Origin: an uncultured Spirochaetaceae bacterium | GTDB lineage: Bacteria > Spirochaetota > Spirochaetia > Treponematales > Treponemataceae | Reading direction: 5' to 3' | Length of the DNA stretch: 48,944 bases | Assembly: GCA_902785455.1 (NCBI GenBank) | Contig: CACZYY010000010.1 | Coordinates: 1 to 48,944 of the forward strand | In this document: piece by piece, positions 15,858 through 24,112 of the stretch | Layout of the letters: every line of letters begins with the position of its first letter | How positions within the stretch are numbered: position 1 is the first letter of the stretch | The notes under the pieces: generated by a model | The model's database searches: none | What the model was told of the DNA's origin: nothing | Seen by the model: the letters and a program-made list of their open reading frames with translations, nothing else | Translations under genes and position numbers: made by a program

Positions 15858-17405
15858 ATGAGTGACCTTAATTCGCTTTCACTTGAACAGTTAAAAACAC
15901 TCATCGAAATAAATGGTCGAATAAACTCAAATTATTCTGACATAAACGCATTGCTGGTTTATATCCTTGAATCGGCAATGCGTCTTGTTCATTGTGAATC
16001 ATCTTCACTTCTTCTAAACAAGGAGAACGGTTCGCTCCGTTTCGTAGTTGCTCTTGGTCCAAAAGGAGCCGAGGCAAAAAACATTCCTGTCGCTAAGAAT
16101 TCTATTGCGGGCTGGGTCGTCGAAAACAATAAATCCCTTATCTTGAATAATGTCGCTTCTGATCCTCGTTTTTCTACTACGGTTCAAGAAAAAACGGGAT
16201 ATGTCAGCCGGAATATGCTTGCTCTTCCAATGCGAGTTAAAGGAAAGTGTATTGGAGTTATCGAGCTGTTGAACAAAGCTGACCAGCTTGCTTTTGACGA
16301 TGATGATCTGGCAGTTCTTGAAAGTCTGGCGGATCAGGCTGCGATTGCTTATATCAATGCTGATTCTTACCGTTCGGCAAAAGATAAAATCTCCGTTCTC
16401 AGCTCAAAAATTGAGAACGGTTCGGATTATCATCCTTTTGTTGCACGAAGTGCGGCGGTGCTTGATTTAATCCGCGTGATTGATGAGGTTGCCAAAACAA
16501 ATACCACAATCCTTATTACTGGTGAAAGTGGTGTTGGCAAAGAGCTTTTTGCTGAGCAGCTTCATATCAAAGGCTCTCGTCGTGAAAAACCGTTTGTTCG
16601 TGTGAACTGTGCGGCTCTTTCACCGGCTTTGCTTGAAAGCGAGCTTTTCGGTCACGTAAAGGGTGCTTTTACCGATGCCGTGACTGACAGAATTGGTCGT
16701 TTTGAGGCGAGTGATGGGGGGACAATCTTTCTTGACGAGATTGGTGAGCTTTCGCTTGATTTACAGGCAAAACTTTTGCGAGTCTTGCAGGAACATAAAT
16801 TTGAAAAAGTCGGTTCCAACGAAACTATTTCCGTCGATGTTCGTGTAGTTGCCGCTACAAACCGTAATCTGGAGCAGATGGTTCAGGACGGTCATTTCAG
16901 AAGTGATTTGTATTACCGTCTTAACGTCGTGCCGCTTAATATCCCGCCGTTGCGGGAGCGAAAGGATGATATTGAGCCATTGGCTTCGTTCTTCCTTGAC
17001 AGGTTCAGCCGTGAAACAAAAAAGAATTTCACAGGTTTTTCCCAGGCGGCTTTGCGTACTTTGTATGACTATTATTGGCCTGGAAATGTTCGTGAGCTTG
17101 AAAACTCAATCGAGCGTGCCTGCGTTCTCGGAAAACCTCCTATGGTTCAGGCTGAGGACTTGAGAATCAATGCGATTCCTTCTGCGGAAGTAACTCCTTC
17201 TGCAAATAAGGAATTCTCTGATTTTGCCTCGGAAGTCTATGATGAAGGTGACAAAACATTAAAAACAGCTATAAACAGATTTAAGGCTGCTTATATAACG
17301 AAGATTCTGAATGAGACTTCATGGAATCAAACCGAAGCTGGTAAAATACTCGGCATTCAAAGAACTTATGTTTCTCGATTGCTTAATGAGTTGAATATAC
17401 GCTAA
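15858..17405 (+). CDS. GAF-domain sigma-54 transcriptional activator (NifA/NtrC type)
   Basis: 515 residues. GAF sensor domain at ~12-170 (NALLVYILESAMRLVHCESS; SIAGWVVENNKSLILNN), AAA+ sigma-54 activation domain at ~190-420, and a Fis-type helix-turn-helix at the end (WNQTEAGKILGIQRTYVSRL). The AAA+ part has Walker A GESGVGKE, the sigma-54 contact loop ELFGHVKGAFTDA, GGTIFLDEIGELSLDLQAKL and the arginine-finger region FRSDLYYRLNVVPL. It is expected to remodel RpoN holoenzyme at -24/-12 promoters. The GAF ligand is unknown and there is no receiver domain, so it is not a classical response regulator. It starts 9 nt after rpsA. Confidence 0.92.
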   Translation: MSDLNSLSLEQLKTLIEINGRINSNYSDINALLVYILESAMRLVHCESSSLLLNKENGSLRFVVALGPKGAEAKNIPVAKNSIAGWVVENNKSLILNNVASDPRFSTTVQEKTGYVSRNMLALPMRVKGKCIGVIELLNKADQLAFDDDDLAVLESLADQAAIAYINADSYRSAKDKISVLSSKIENGSDYHPFVARSAAVLDLIRVIDEVAKTNTTILITGESGVGKELFAEQLHIKGSRREKPFVRVNCAALSPALLESELFGHVKGAFTDAVTDRIGRFEASDGGTIFLDEIGELSLDLQAKLLRVLQEHKFEKVGSNETISVDVRVVAATNRNLEQMVQDGHFRSDLYYRLNVVPLNIPPLRERKDDIEPLASFFLDRFSRETKKNFTGFSQAALRTLYDYYWPGNVRELENSIERACVLGKPPMVQAEDLRINAIPSAEVTPSANKEFSDFASEVYDEGDKTLKTAINRFKAAYITKILNETSWNQTEAGKILGIQRTYVSRLLNELNIR

Positions 17406-17426
17406 AATATAGCTAGGAGTAAAAAA

Positions 17427-18104
17427 ATGATTGAAAAAACAGAAAAACAAACTATTGAAACTTCTTTGAACTCTGTTCTGGAAAAATCAAAAGGAATTGT
17501 TTTTGCGGTTGCAGCTGTTGTAGTTGTCGTAATCGTCGCAATTGCAGTATTTGCTACTGTTCGTGCAAAATCAATCGAGAAGGGAATTTCTCAGGTTGAT
17601 TCTATTGCTTACAATCTCACAAATGATTCAAAAGATCTTTCTGAGGCTGATATTGCCGCTCGTCAGGACAAGGCCCTTGAGGAGCTTGCAGTTCTTTCTG
17701 ACAAAAGCGGTGTTGTAGGTCTTCGTGCCAACATGCTCGCTGCAGAAATCAATTTCTCAAAAAAGAATTACGATGCGGCTCGTCAGGCATGGCTCAAAGC
17801 TGTTCAGGCAAAAAACAACAACTACACAACTTCACTCTGCTATTATAATGCGGCAGTTTGCAGTGAAAATCTTAATGATTCAGATAATGCAATCGCTTAT
17901 TATAAGTCTGCTTCTGAGGACGAGGATTTCCTTCTTGTTGACCATGCTCTTTTCTCGCTCGCTCGTGTAAACGAAGATGTTAAAAAATATGATGATGCAA
18001 AAGCTGCTTATGAAAAACTCAATTCTTTGCATTCTTCATCAAGCTGGGCTCAGCTCGCAAAAACACGTCTTATTGCTTTGAAAAACGCTGGAAACATCCA
18101 GTAG
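17427..18104 (+). CDS. Membrane-anchored TPR protein
   Basis: 225 residues. A short cytoplasmic N-terminus precedes one strong transmembrane helix (residues ~24-46, a run of Ala/Val/Ile), then an extracytoplasmic helical domain with TPR-like pairs: LRANMLAAEINFSKKNYDAA, YYNAAVCSENLNDSDNAIAY, HALFSLARVNEDVKKYDDAK. The layout (one N-terminal helix, then TPRs) resembles YfgM-type proteins that work with the Sec and chaperone network, but identity is not shown. AGGAG 7 nt before the ATG supports the start. Its stop lies 7 nt before the terminator-like hairpin that overlaps the next gene. Confidence 0.8.
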   Translation: MIEKTEKQTIETSLNSVLEKSKGIVFAVAAVVVVVIVAIAVFATVRAKSIEKGISQVDSIAYNLTNDSKDLSEADIAARQDKALEELAVLSDKSGVVGLRANMLAAEINFSKKNYDAARQAWLKAVQAKNNNYTTSLCYYNAAVCSENLNDSDNAIAYYKSASEDEDFLLVDHALFSLARVNEDVKKYDDAKAAYEKLNSLHSSSSWAQLAKTRLIALKNAGNIQ

Positions 18105-18111
18105 TAAAAGG

Positions 18112-18173
18112 TGCCGGTAAATGCAGAAGAATTTGTATTTTTCAGTTTTGTGCATATTTACCGGCATTTTTTT
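18112..18173 (+). terminator. Intrinsic terminator overlapping the lipoprotein start
   Basis: TGCCGGTAAATGCA (18112-18125) pairs with TGCATATTTACCGGCA (18151-18166), 14 bp with a 2-nt bulge and a 25-nt loop, followed by seven T (18167-18173). The left arm contains the ATG at 18121 and the T-tract lies in the signal-peptide codons of the same gene. Confidence 0.75.
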
Positions 18174-18891
18174 GTCTTCGTGCGGTCTTGAAGAAGTTCT
18201 GACCGTAGAAGAGCCTACCATAACCTATAACGATCCGTTATACAGCACGGATGAATATACAAAATGGTATTTCAGTTTTAAAACCTCTGCTGATGGCGGT
18301 GAAAATTTCATCGGTACTGATGTTTATTATAAAATTTACAATAACTCATCAACTTTGAGCAGTGAACGTTCTTCAATCCTTTCTGTAAATACAACTTCCA
18401 ACAGTTCAGCCGCTGCTACCCGAATGATAGAAACTTATTCTTATCAGCCTTTGGGAACAAGCAAATCGACTGATTCTTCTGTTTTTTTTCCTGAAGTCAA
18501 TCGTTCCGTTGTTTTTCGTCTTTTGACTTATGCCAATGCTGATGCCTCTTCTGCTGATACTGATGAAAGATATATTGACCATGCCTGTGTCGGAATAAAG
18601 AATGGCACAACTTACAGCTATTCAAGTTACATTCCATATCGAAACGGAAATCAGAAATCTTTTGATTTTTTTGACAATGATGAAAGTGATAAAAAAGACA
18701 GAAAAACTGATGTGCCGCCAGCCTATGGAGATTCTGATTATAAATGCGCCGAGGCTGACAAAGACCAGTCTTTTGATGAATATTATGTCCAGATGTTCGC
18801 GGTTGGAGTGGCGTTAAATCCTCAGACTGTAACTTCAAGCTACAGCCTTGTCCTTGATTTGGGCTCTGTTCCGATTAAAAAAGGCGAATAA
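18121..18891 (+). CDS. Lipoprotein of unknown function
   Basis: 256 residues. Signal peptide MQKNLYFSVLCIFTGIFLSS runs into the lipobox LSSC, so the Cys near residue 21 should be lipidated. The mature protein is Ser/Thr- and Tyr-rich with predicted beta strands (TKWYFSFKTSADGG, TYSYSSYIPYRNGN) and an acidic patch (FFDNDESDKKDRK). No family recognised. No other usable Met lies before the lipobox, so the start codon truly sits inside the left arm of a strong terminator-like hairpin, with the weak Shine-Dalgarno AAAAGG just before it. Expression may therefore depend on read-through or on unfolding of the hairpin. Codon use is like its neighbours. Confidence 0.8.
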   Translation: MQKNLYFSVLCIFTGIFLSSCGLEEVLTVEEPTITYNDPLYSTDEYTKWYFSFKTSADGGENFIGTDVYYKIYNNSSTLSSERSSILSVNTTSNSSAAATRMIETYSYQPLGTSKSTDSSVFFPEVNRSVVFRLLTYANADASSADTDERYIDHACVGIKNGTTYSYSSYIPYRNGNQKSFDFFDNDESDKKDRKTDVPPAYGDSDYKCAEADKDQSFDEYYVQMFAVGVALNPQTVTSSYSLVLDLGSVPIKKGE

Positions 18892-18941
18892 TTTAATTCA
18901 TTTTATTTAGTCACATTCCTGAGAACCATTTCCCATATCTT

Positions 18942-18984
18942 TTGCTAGAATATTCCTTATACCAATCTACAACTTATAAGGAGT
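18942..18984 (+). promoter_or_regulatory. Promoter and ribosome-binding site of the recombinase gene
   Basis: An extended -10 box TGCTAGAAT lies at 18942-18950, and AAGGAG at 18978-18983. The Shine-Dalgarno is 7 nt from ATG 18991 but only 1 nt from ATG 18985, which decides the start in favour of 18991. Confidence 0.5.
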
Positions 18985-18990
18985 ATGCTT

Positions 18991-19938
18991 ATGAAGATTA
19001 AGGAACTTTCTCAAACAATGTTCGTGCGTGGTGAAGATCAGGTTTCACGTCTTGAGATGCTTGGTAAAAATCTTTCGGACAAAACGCTTTCTCAAAAAAG
19101 AAGGCTTCTTGACCTGATTGTCGGGCGTTTTGGCGAAGAAGATTTAGAATCCCTTCCAAGTGCAAAAATCATAAAATACTTGTTTTCACTGGATGTCGCA
19201 AGAAGTTCTTCTTGGAAAAATCATTATCTGCAGGTCTTTAAGGAACTGTATGGGGAATACGTTTGGAAAACCGGCCTTGAAATCGTTGTTCCGACTTTTC
19301 CTCGATTTTCTAACAGTTCAAAAAAAGCAGATGTGTTCTCAACGGACGAACTCAATCAGTTTTTTAACTGTGCGATTTGGGATGATGAAGCAGAATTCCT
19401 TCTCTTTTATGTGACAGTGAACTGCGGATTAAGAATGGGTGAAGCGCGAGGACTCAAAGCAAAGCAATTTAATTTTAAAAAGCATATTCTGATTGTGGAT
19501 GGATTCATACGTTTTGATGGTTCAAGGACGAATTTCAATAAATCTGGAAGCATCAGGGAAAAGAAAATTCGTGTCGTATTTCTTCCGACAGAGCTTGAAA
19601 GAAAAATCAAGTCGTATTTTAGAAGAAATGACTTTTCTGGAGAAGATTTTATTTTCAAGAGAAACGGAAAGCCGTTCCGTGCGGAGTTCTGTGATCGTCT
19701 TTTTAAGAGAATGCTCGAAAAGTCTTCAATTGAGAACAGAGGAAGAAAGCTGACTCCTCACTCACTCAGATATACTTATGTCACAAGAATGCGGCGGTAT
19801 ATAAATGGGGAGGTCGTGCGGCTTTTGGTGGGACATACATCCCAGGAAATGACTGATTATTATACAAAGCCTTTGATTGAAGATATGATAAAACAGATTG
19901 CAGGAAGCAGGGAGGCGGCTGAAAAGCTATTTTCTTAG
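18991..19938 (+). CDS. Tyrosine recombinase/integrase
   Basis: 315 residues. N-terminal SAM-like arm-binding domain (~1-100), then the catalytic domain with the full set of residues: Arg I in CGLRMGEARGL, HxxR in PHSLRYTYVT, His in LLVGHTSQEM and the nucleophile Tyr in DYYTK. Such enzymes cut and rejoin DNA at short core sites. It ends 58 bp before a tRNA-Arg gene, the usual neighbourhood of an integrated element, yet no other mobile genes are near. It could be a domesticated Xer-type enzyme or the remnant of an island. Sequence motifs are closer to phage/integron integrases than to canonical XerC/D in my reading. Confidence 0.9.
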   Translation: MKIKELSQTMFVRGEDQVSRLEMLGKNLSDKTLSQKRRLLDLIVGRFGEEDLESLPSAKIIKYLFSLDVARSSSWKNHYLQVFKELYGEYVWKTGLEIVVPTFPRFSNSSKKADVFSTDELNQFFNCAIWDDEAEFLLFYVTVNCGLRMGEARGLKAKQFNFKKHILIVDGFIRFDGSRTNFNKSGSIREKKIRVVFLPTELERKIKSYFRRNDFSGEDFIFKRNGKPFRAEFCDRLFKRMLEKSSIENRGRKLTPHSLRYTYVTRMRRYINGEVVRLLVGHTSQEMTDYYTKPLIEDMIKQIAGSREAAEKLFS

Positions 19939-19996
19939 AATTTTCATGCTTAATCCAATTGCAAAAAATCCTACAATCTGATATATTAGTTGTCAC

Positions 19997-20071
19997 GAGA
20001 TTGTAGCTCAGTTGGATTAGAGCATCTGCCTTCTAAGCAGAGGGTCGCGTGTTCGAATCACGCCAGTCTCA
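19997..20071 (+). tRNA. tRNA-Arg (anticodon TCT)
   Basis: Cloverleaf read by hand: acceptor GAGATTG/CAGTCTC with one G-U pair, D stem GCTC/GAGC, anticodon stem TCTGC/GCAGA with loop CTTCTAA (anticodon TCT at its centre, reading AGA/AGG), T arm GCGTG/CACGC with loop TTCGAAT. CCA is not encoded. It lies 58 bp downstream of the tyrosine recombinase gene. Confidence 0.95.
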
Positions 20072-20072
20072 G

Positions 20073-20102
20073 AAGCGGTTCATTTTATGGACCGCTTTTT
20101 TT
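20073..20102 (+). terminator. Intrinsic terminator after tRNA-Arg
   Basis: AAGCGGTTC (20073-20081)/GGACCGCTT (20089-20097), with one G-U pair, runs into seven T (20096-20102). It starts 2 nt after the tRNA end. Confidence 0.85.
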
Positions 20103-20159
20103 ATGTCTTGAAAAAAAATCCTAAGTTTGGTTTAATATTACTATAAAAAGGAGTTCTTG

Positions 20160-20810
20160 ATGAAACTTGCAAATAAGTTTTTGGTTTTTGTTGGTGCTTT
20201 TACCGCATCTTTGTTCTTTTCTTGTGGTTCAACCGCAACAATGGAAAAATCTCAACCTGCAAAACCTGTTGAAAAGCAGTCCATGGGTAGTTCCGGTGGA
20301 ATTTCAAGCCGCTCAGAACTTAGTGTAGGTTCTATTAAGAGTCATGGCCTTGATAAATTGCCAAAACGTCTCACAGAGGCTCCAAAATTTGATTTTACTG
20401 GCGATAAATTGCAAATTGAGCTTGAAAATATGTATTATGATAATTTTGAGGTAATGGCCGATGATTCTGCTTCCGGCTCTTTTGGACTTCGCCTTGAAGA
20501 TGAGTCTTCATGGGCAATCGCGGAAATTAATTTCCCTGCCGGAAGTTACGAAGGTCTTGTAAATGTCTACGCTCCAGACACCAAAAAATCACGTTTTAAC
20601 GTTTATATTAACAAAGATTCATACTTGGTTTATGGTTCTGAACCACCAATCGGCAAATACGAGCTTACTACTCGCTCTGTCGTGAGCTTTACGCTTGACC
20701 AGCCAACCACGGTTACGCTTAAAATTCAGCAGAATGATGTAAACAATCCTGCGAACAATGGGCAGACAGGCATGACTCTCGATTATGTGCTGTTCAAAAA
20801 AGTAAACTAA
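20160..20810 (+). CDS. Lipoprotein with a carbohydrate-binding-like beta domain
   Basis: 216 residues. Signal peptide, then a lipobox-like FFSCG near residue 23, so an outer- or inner-membrane lipoprotein is expected. A Ser/Gly/Lys-rich linker to ~residue 75 precedes a beta-sandwich-like domain (FEVMADDSASGSFGLRLEDE; IAEINFPAGSYEGLVNVYAP; VTLKIQQNDVNNPANNGQTG). Its rhythm resembles CBM6/CBM35-type modules; this is inference. ATG 20160 is set by AAGGAG 6-7 nt upstream; the preceding TTG is too close to that site. It lies just upstream of a GH18 enzyme gene, which fits a surface glycan role. Confidence 0.75.
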   Translation: MKLANKFLVFVGAFTASLFFSCGSTATMEKSQPAKPVEKQSMGSSGGISSRSELSVGSIKSHGLDKLPKRLTEAPKFDFTGDKLQIELENMYYDNFEVMADDSASGSFGLRLEDESSWAIAEINFPAGSYEGLVNVYAPDTKKSRFNVYINKDSYLVYGSEPPIGKYELTTRSVVSFTLDQPTTVTLKIQQNDVNNPANNGQTGMTLDYVLFKKVN

Positions 20811-20861
20811 GCAATAAAATGGCCGCCTTATTCTGCCGAAAATGTAGATGGGGTGGTCATA

Positions 20862-21872
20862 TTGAAAAAGTTTTTCCTTCTTTCTTTCATTTTCTTTTCT
20901 TTTTTTTATTCTTCAATAAATCTTTTTGCTCAAAATGAAAATATTCCTCAAATTGAAAATTCAGTGGCTGAGAAAGAAATTCTTGGATTTAAGGAACTGT
21001 GGGGATATGTGATGATCGGCGAGGAGAGCTTTTTGTCCGCTGATTACCCGCTTACGGATGTCGGCTATTTCGTGAATGCCGTGAATAATTTTTCGGATTT
21101 CGTACCTGTTCCAAAGCGAGCAGATAAATTCCCGAATTTCAAGGGGCGGGTGCATATCGTCTCAAGCGTGGACTCAAAGGCCCAGGCTCATCTTCTTCTT
21201 GACCCAAAATTACCGCTTCGGAATAAAATAATCAAGCAGATTGTAAAGGAAGCCCAGGATTATGACGGCGTTCAGATTGACTGGGAAGTTGTTATGAAGG
21301 ATGACAACCGGAATTTCTGGAACTTTTTGAAAATGCTCAAAAAACGCCTGCACGGAAAAATGCTTACGGTGGCAATTCCTGCCCGGACAAGGACTCTGGA
21401 AAAAGATGCCTATGATTATGCGGAACTCTCAAAAATCGTGGACAAAATCATCGTGATGGCTTATGACGAGCATTGGTCTACAAGCGAGCCGGGCCCGATT
21501 GCATCTCTTGCATGGTGCAAGCGGATCGCTGATTATTCAAAGAAAATTATTCCGGAAGAAAAACTCGTTATGGGCTGCCCGTTTTATGCACGTGCATGGA
21601 ATGATGAGAGTGTGGGGCGGAAAGCATACAGAATGTACCGTGTGGACAATGTAATCAAAGATGTTCAGGCGAAAACGTTCAAAATATCTGCCAACGGAGA
21701 TTTGAGTTTTACTTATGATACGACAACCCGCGTGACCATGTTCTACGATACAGTGGAATCATCTCTCAAAAGATGCAGGAACTACAAAGAAAACCAAATC
21801 GACCGCCTGGCATTCTGGCGGGTAGGCCAGGAGAATCCAGAATTCTGGGAGAATTTGGAAGTGGAAAGATGA
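20862..21872 (+). CDS. Glycoside hydrolase family 18 protein, exported
   Basis: 336 residues. Signal peptide MKKFFLLSFIFFSFFYS ending near LFAQ. The GH18 TIM barrel shows the signature DGVQIDWE with the catalytic Glu at about residue 142, IIVMAYDEHWS on strand 6, and KLVMGCPFYARAW, as in YaaH/YdhD-type peptidoglycan hydrolases rather than large chitinases. Likely substrate is an N-acetylglucosamine polymer in the envelope; not proven. Start is TTG 20862 with GGGGTGG about 6 nt upstream, or GTG 20853. The final codons (EVER) lie inside the dispersed GAAGTGGAAAGATGAAA repeat, so the C-terminus is repeat-derived. Confidence 0.88.
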   Translation: MKKFFLLSFIFFSFFYSSINLFAQNENIPQIENSVAEKEILGFKELWGYVMIGEESFLSADYPLTDVGYFVNAVNNFSDFVPVPKRADKFPNFKGRVHIVSSVDSKAQAHLLLDPKLPLRNKIIKQIVKEAQDYDGVQIDWEVVMKDDNRNFWNFLKMLKKRLHGKMLTVAIPARTRTLEKDAYDYAELSKIVDKIIVMAYDEHWSTSEPGPIASLAWCKRIADYSKKIIPEEKLVMGCPFYARAWNDESVGRKAYRMYRVDNVIKDVQAKTFKISANGDLSFTYDTTTRVTMFYDTVESSLKRCRNYKENQIDRLAFWRVGQENPEFWENLEVER

Positions 21873-21885
21873 AAACGGAAAGTGA

Positions 21886-21993
21886 TTCACCGCATGGATG
21901 CGGTGAAAGAGCTAGGAGAGAAAATTCTGTTTGCCTTTAGGTGAACAGAATTTTCTCGTTGGAACAAAAATTGCAGGAGGCAATTTTTGTTCC
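21886..21993. repeat. Three perfect hairpins in tandem between convergent genes
   Basis: Hairpin 1: TTCACCGCA/TGCGGTGAA with loop TGGA (21886-21907). Hairpin 2: GAGAAAATTCTGTT/AACAGAATTTTCTC, 14 bp perfect, 12-nt loop (21918-21957). Hairpin 3: GGAACAAAAATTGC/GCAATTTTTGTTCC, 14 bp perfect, loop AGGAG (21961-21993). No T-tract follows on either strand, so classic termination does not explain them. Hairpin 3 touches the uvrD stop codon. Confidence 0.8.
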
Positions 21994-24104
21994 TAGAAGC
22001 CTGGTACCTTTGGAGCTGAGAATTTCTTTTTCATCTGCTGAAGAAGGTCGATTGCCATGTCCGCGCTTACTTCTTTTTGCGGCTCGTGATATTCTACCAG
22101 GTGCGGCGGAATCTCGTCGAGGAAGCGGCTTGGCTGGCTTTCTACAGAGCTGTTCTGCCGCCGGCGGCTTCGGCAGGCTGAAATCAAAAGCTTGTCGCGG
22201 GCGCGTGTGATTGCAACGTAAAAAAGCCGTCTCTCTTCTTCTACCGCCGCATCTCCGCCCTCGTCAACGGCCCTTCCGTGGGGAATAAGGCCTTCTTCTG
22301 TTCCCGCTATGAACACCACAGGAAATTCCAGTCCTTTTGAAGCGTGAATTGTCATCAGGTTGACTTTTCCTAAATTCTCGTCGTCGTCCAGATCGTCACG
22401 GCTCAAAAGGGTGATTCGGTTGAGGTAATTGTAAAGGGTTGGCTCGCCGGACTCAGGATTGTTTTCCCAGCGTTCGATTGAGCCGATAAGGCTTTCGATA
22501 TTGAGCATCTTGAAGCGTGCTGCCTTTTCAGACTTTGGGTTTTCGCCAATCAGATAATCAAAATAACGGATGTTTTCGACCATCGTGCGCACTTTTTTTG
22601 CAAGTCCGTGACCGCCGAGCATCGATTTGTTTCCTTCGATTATGTCAACGAATGCCTTGAGGTTCTGTTTTGTTCCCTCGGAAAAATCCTCGTCGTCAAA
22701 GTCACTTCGACTTCGCTCAGTGACCGTCTCGCCTGATTCTGCGTAGGCACTTGGCCGGCTCATGAACAAATCTGCCTCATTGTCGCCCACTTCGAGCAAT
22801 GCGTTGATTGCTTCCCAGAGCGAGCACGAGAGGTTCTTTGCGATTTCGTTGAGCTTTTCGATTGTAGCCCGGCCCAAACCTCTTCGCGGGGTGTTTATAA
22901 TTCGCAACAGGTTTACATCGTCGTCGTGGTTTGAGATGACCCTGAGATAGCTGATTATGTCCTTGATTTCCTTTCGCTGGAAGAAACTTGTTCCGCCACT
23001 CATCGTGTAGGGAATGTTCTCGGCCAAGAAAGCCTCTTCGATTGCGCGTGACTGTGTGTTTGCCCGCATGAGAACGCAAAAGTCATCGTATTTTCGCTTT
23101 TCGCTCACGCAGATTCCCTGGATTGTCTCGGTGATGAAAGCCGCCTCTGCCGTCTCGTTTTCGGGCATGTAGATTTCAATCGGCTTTCCTTCGCCCTTTC
23201 CGCTCCAGAGTTCCTTGTCCTTGCGGTTGGTGTTGTGCTTGATGACGCCGTTCGCAGCTGCCAGAATCGTGCCAGTCGAGCGGTAATTCTGCTCCAGACG
23301 GATTTCCTTTACGTCCTTGAAGTCTTTTTCAAAATTGATGATATTCTGATAGTCGGCACCGCGCCAGGAATAAATAGACTGATCATCGTCACCGACGACA
23401 GCGATATTATTGTCTGCCAAAAGGCGCATGAACTCGTACTGCTGGTGGCTCGTGTCCTGGAACTCATCAACCATGATGTACTTGTAGCGTTCCTTGTACT
23501 TGGCTAAGATTTCCGGGTGCTCGCGGAAAAGCTTGATTGGGAGCGTGATCAAATCGTCAAAATCGACCGCGTTGTAAAGCTTGAGCCCTTCCTGATAGCC
23601 TTCGTAAAGCTCTTTGTACATTTCGTTTTCGATTGTCCACTGCTTGCGGCCGGTCTTTATGTCGGAAATCAAGATTCCCACCTGATAAACATCGAGTGCG
23701 TCCGGGGAATAAGCAAGTTCTCGGCCTGTTTCTTTTATCAAAGCGTTGCGGTCCGTTTCGTCGTAGATTGAAAAATTCTCACGGTAGCCCAAAGCAGAGA
23801 TTTCCTGCCTCAAAATGCGGACTCCGAACGCGTGGAAGGTCGAAATTGTGAGAAGAGGAAGCTTTTTGCCTGTCAAATCCTTGATTCGCTCACTCATTTC
23901 GCGGGCTGCCTTGTTGGTGAATGTGAGGGCAAGAATCGCGCTCTGAGGAACTCCCGCGTCCAGCATGTGAGCTATTCGGAATGTGATTACTCGTGTTTTA
24001 CCGCTGCCAGCCCCGGCAATAATCAGAATCGCGCCGTTGATTGTCATTACGGCTTCGTATTGCTCAGGGTTCAGCTCGTTCTTAAGATCTGATAAGTCTG
24101 TCAT
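21993..24104 (-). CDS. ATP-dependent DNA helicase, UvrD/PcrA type
   Basis: 703 residues, a 3'-5' superfamily 1A helicase for repair and displacement of proteins from DNA. Motifs: GAGSGKT at 31-37, TFTNKAAREM (Ia), DEFQDT at 213-218 (II), QSIYSWRGAD (III), LEQNYRST (IV), LMTIHASKGLEFPVVFIAG (V) and EEERRLFYVAITRARDKL (VI). Residues ~458-469 (ETVTERSRSDF) are encoded by a short palindromic repeat inserted in frame in the 2B region. The start is 8 nt downstream of the PBP1A stop on the same strand; the two form an operon. Tail is short compared with Bacillus PcrA. Confidence 0.95.
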   Translation of the reverse strand: MTDLSDLKNELNPEQYEAVMTINGAILIIAGAGSGKTRVITFRIAHMLDAGVPQSAILALTFTNKAAREMSERIKDLTGKKLPLLTISTFHAFGVRILRQEISALGYRENFSIYDETDRNALIKETGRELAYSPDALDVYQVGILISDIKTGRKQWTIENEMYKELYEGYQEGLKLYNAVDFDDLITLPIKLFREHPEILAKYKERYKYIMVDEFQDTSHQQYEFMRLLADNNIAVVGDDDQSIYSWRGADYQNIINFEKDFKDVKEIRLEQNYRSTGTILAAANGVIKHNTNRKDKELWSGKGEGKPIEIYMPENETAEAAFITETIQGICVSEKRKYDDFCVLMRANTQSRAIEEAFLAENIPYTMSGGTSFFQRKEIKDIISYLRVISNHDDDVNLLRIINTPRRGLGRATIEKLNEIAKNLSCSLWEAINALLEVGDNEADLFMSRPSAYAESGETVTERSRSDFDDEDFSEGTKQNLKAFVDIIEGNKSMLGGHGLAKKVRTMVENIRYFDYLIGENPKSEKAARFKMLNIESLIGSIERWENNPESGEPTLYNYLNRITLLSRDDLDDDENLGKVNLMTIHASKGLEFPVVFIAGTEEGLIPHGRAVDEGGDAAVEEERRLFYVAITRARDKLLISACRSRRRQNSSVESQPSRFLDEIPPHLVEYHEPQKEVSADMAIDLLQQMKKKFSAPKVPGF
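22701..22724. repeat. Short palindromic repeat inserted in the uvrD coding frame
   Basis: GTCACT and AGTGAC arms flank TCGACTTCGCTC. Read on the minus strand it encodes VTERSRSD within the helicase. I know this peptide as a translated dispersed repeat in other bacterial genomes. No other copy was noticed in this window. Confidence 0.7.
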
Positions 24105-24112
24105 GTTAATGT

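Noticed and set aside
18991-20102. A genomic island anchored at tRNA-Arg
   Set aside because: Apart from the recombinase no mobile or foreign-looking genes flank the tRNA, and I saw no second copy of its 3' end in the window.
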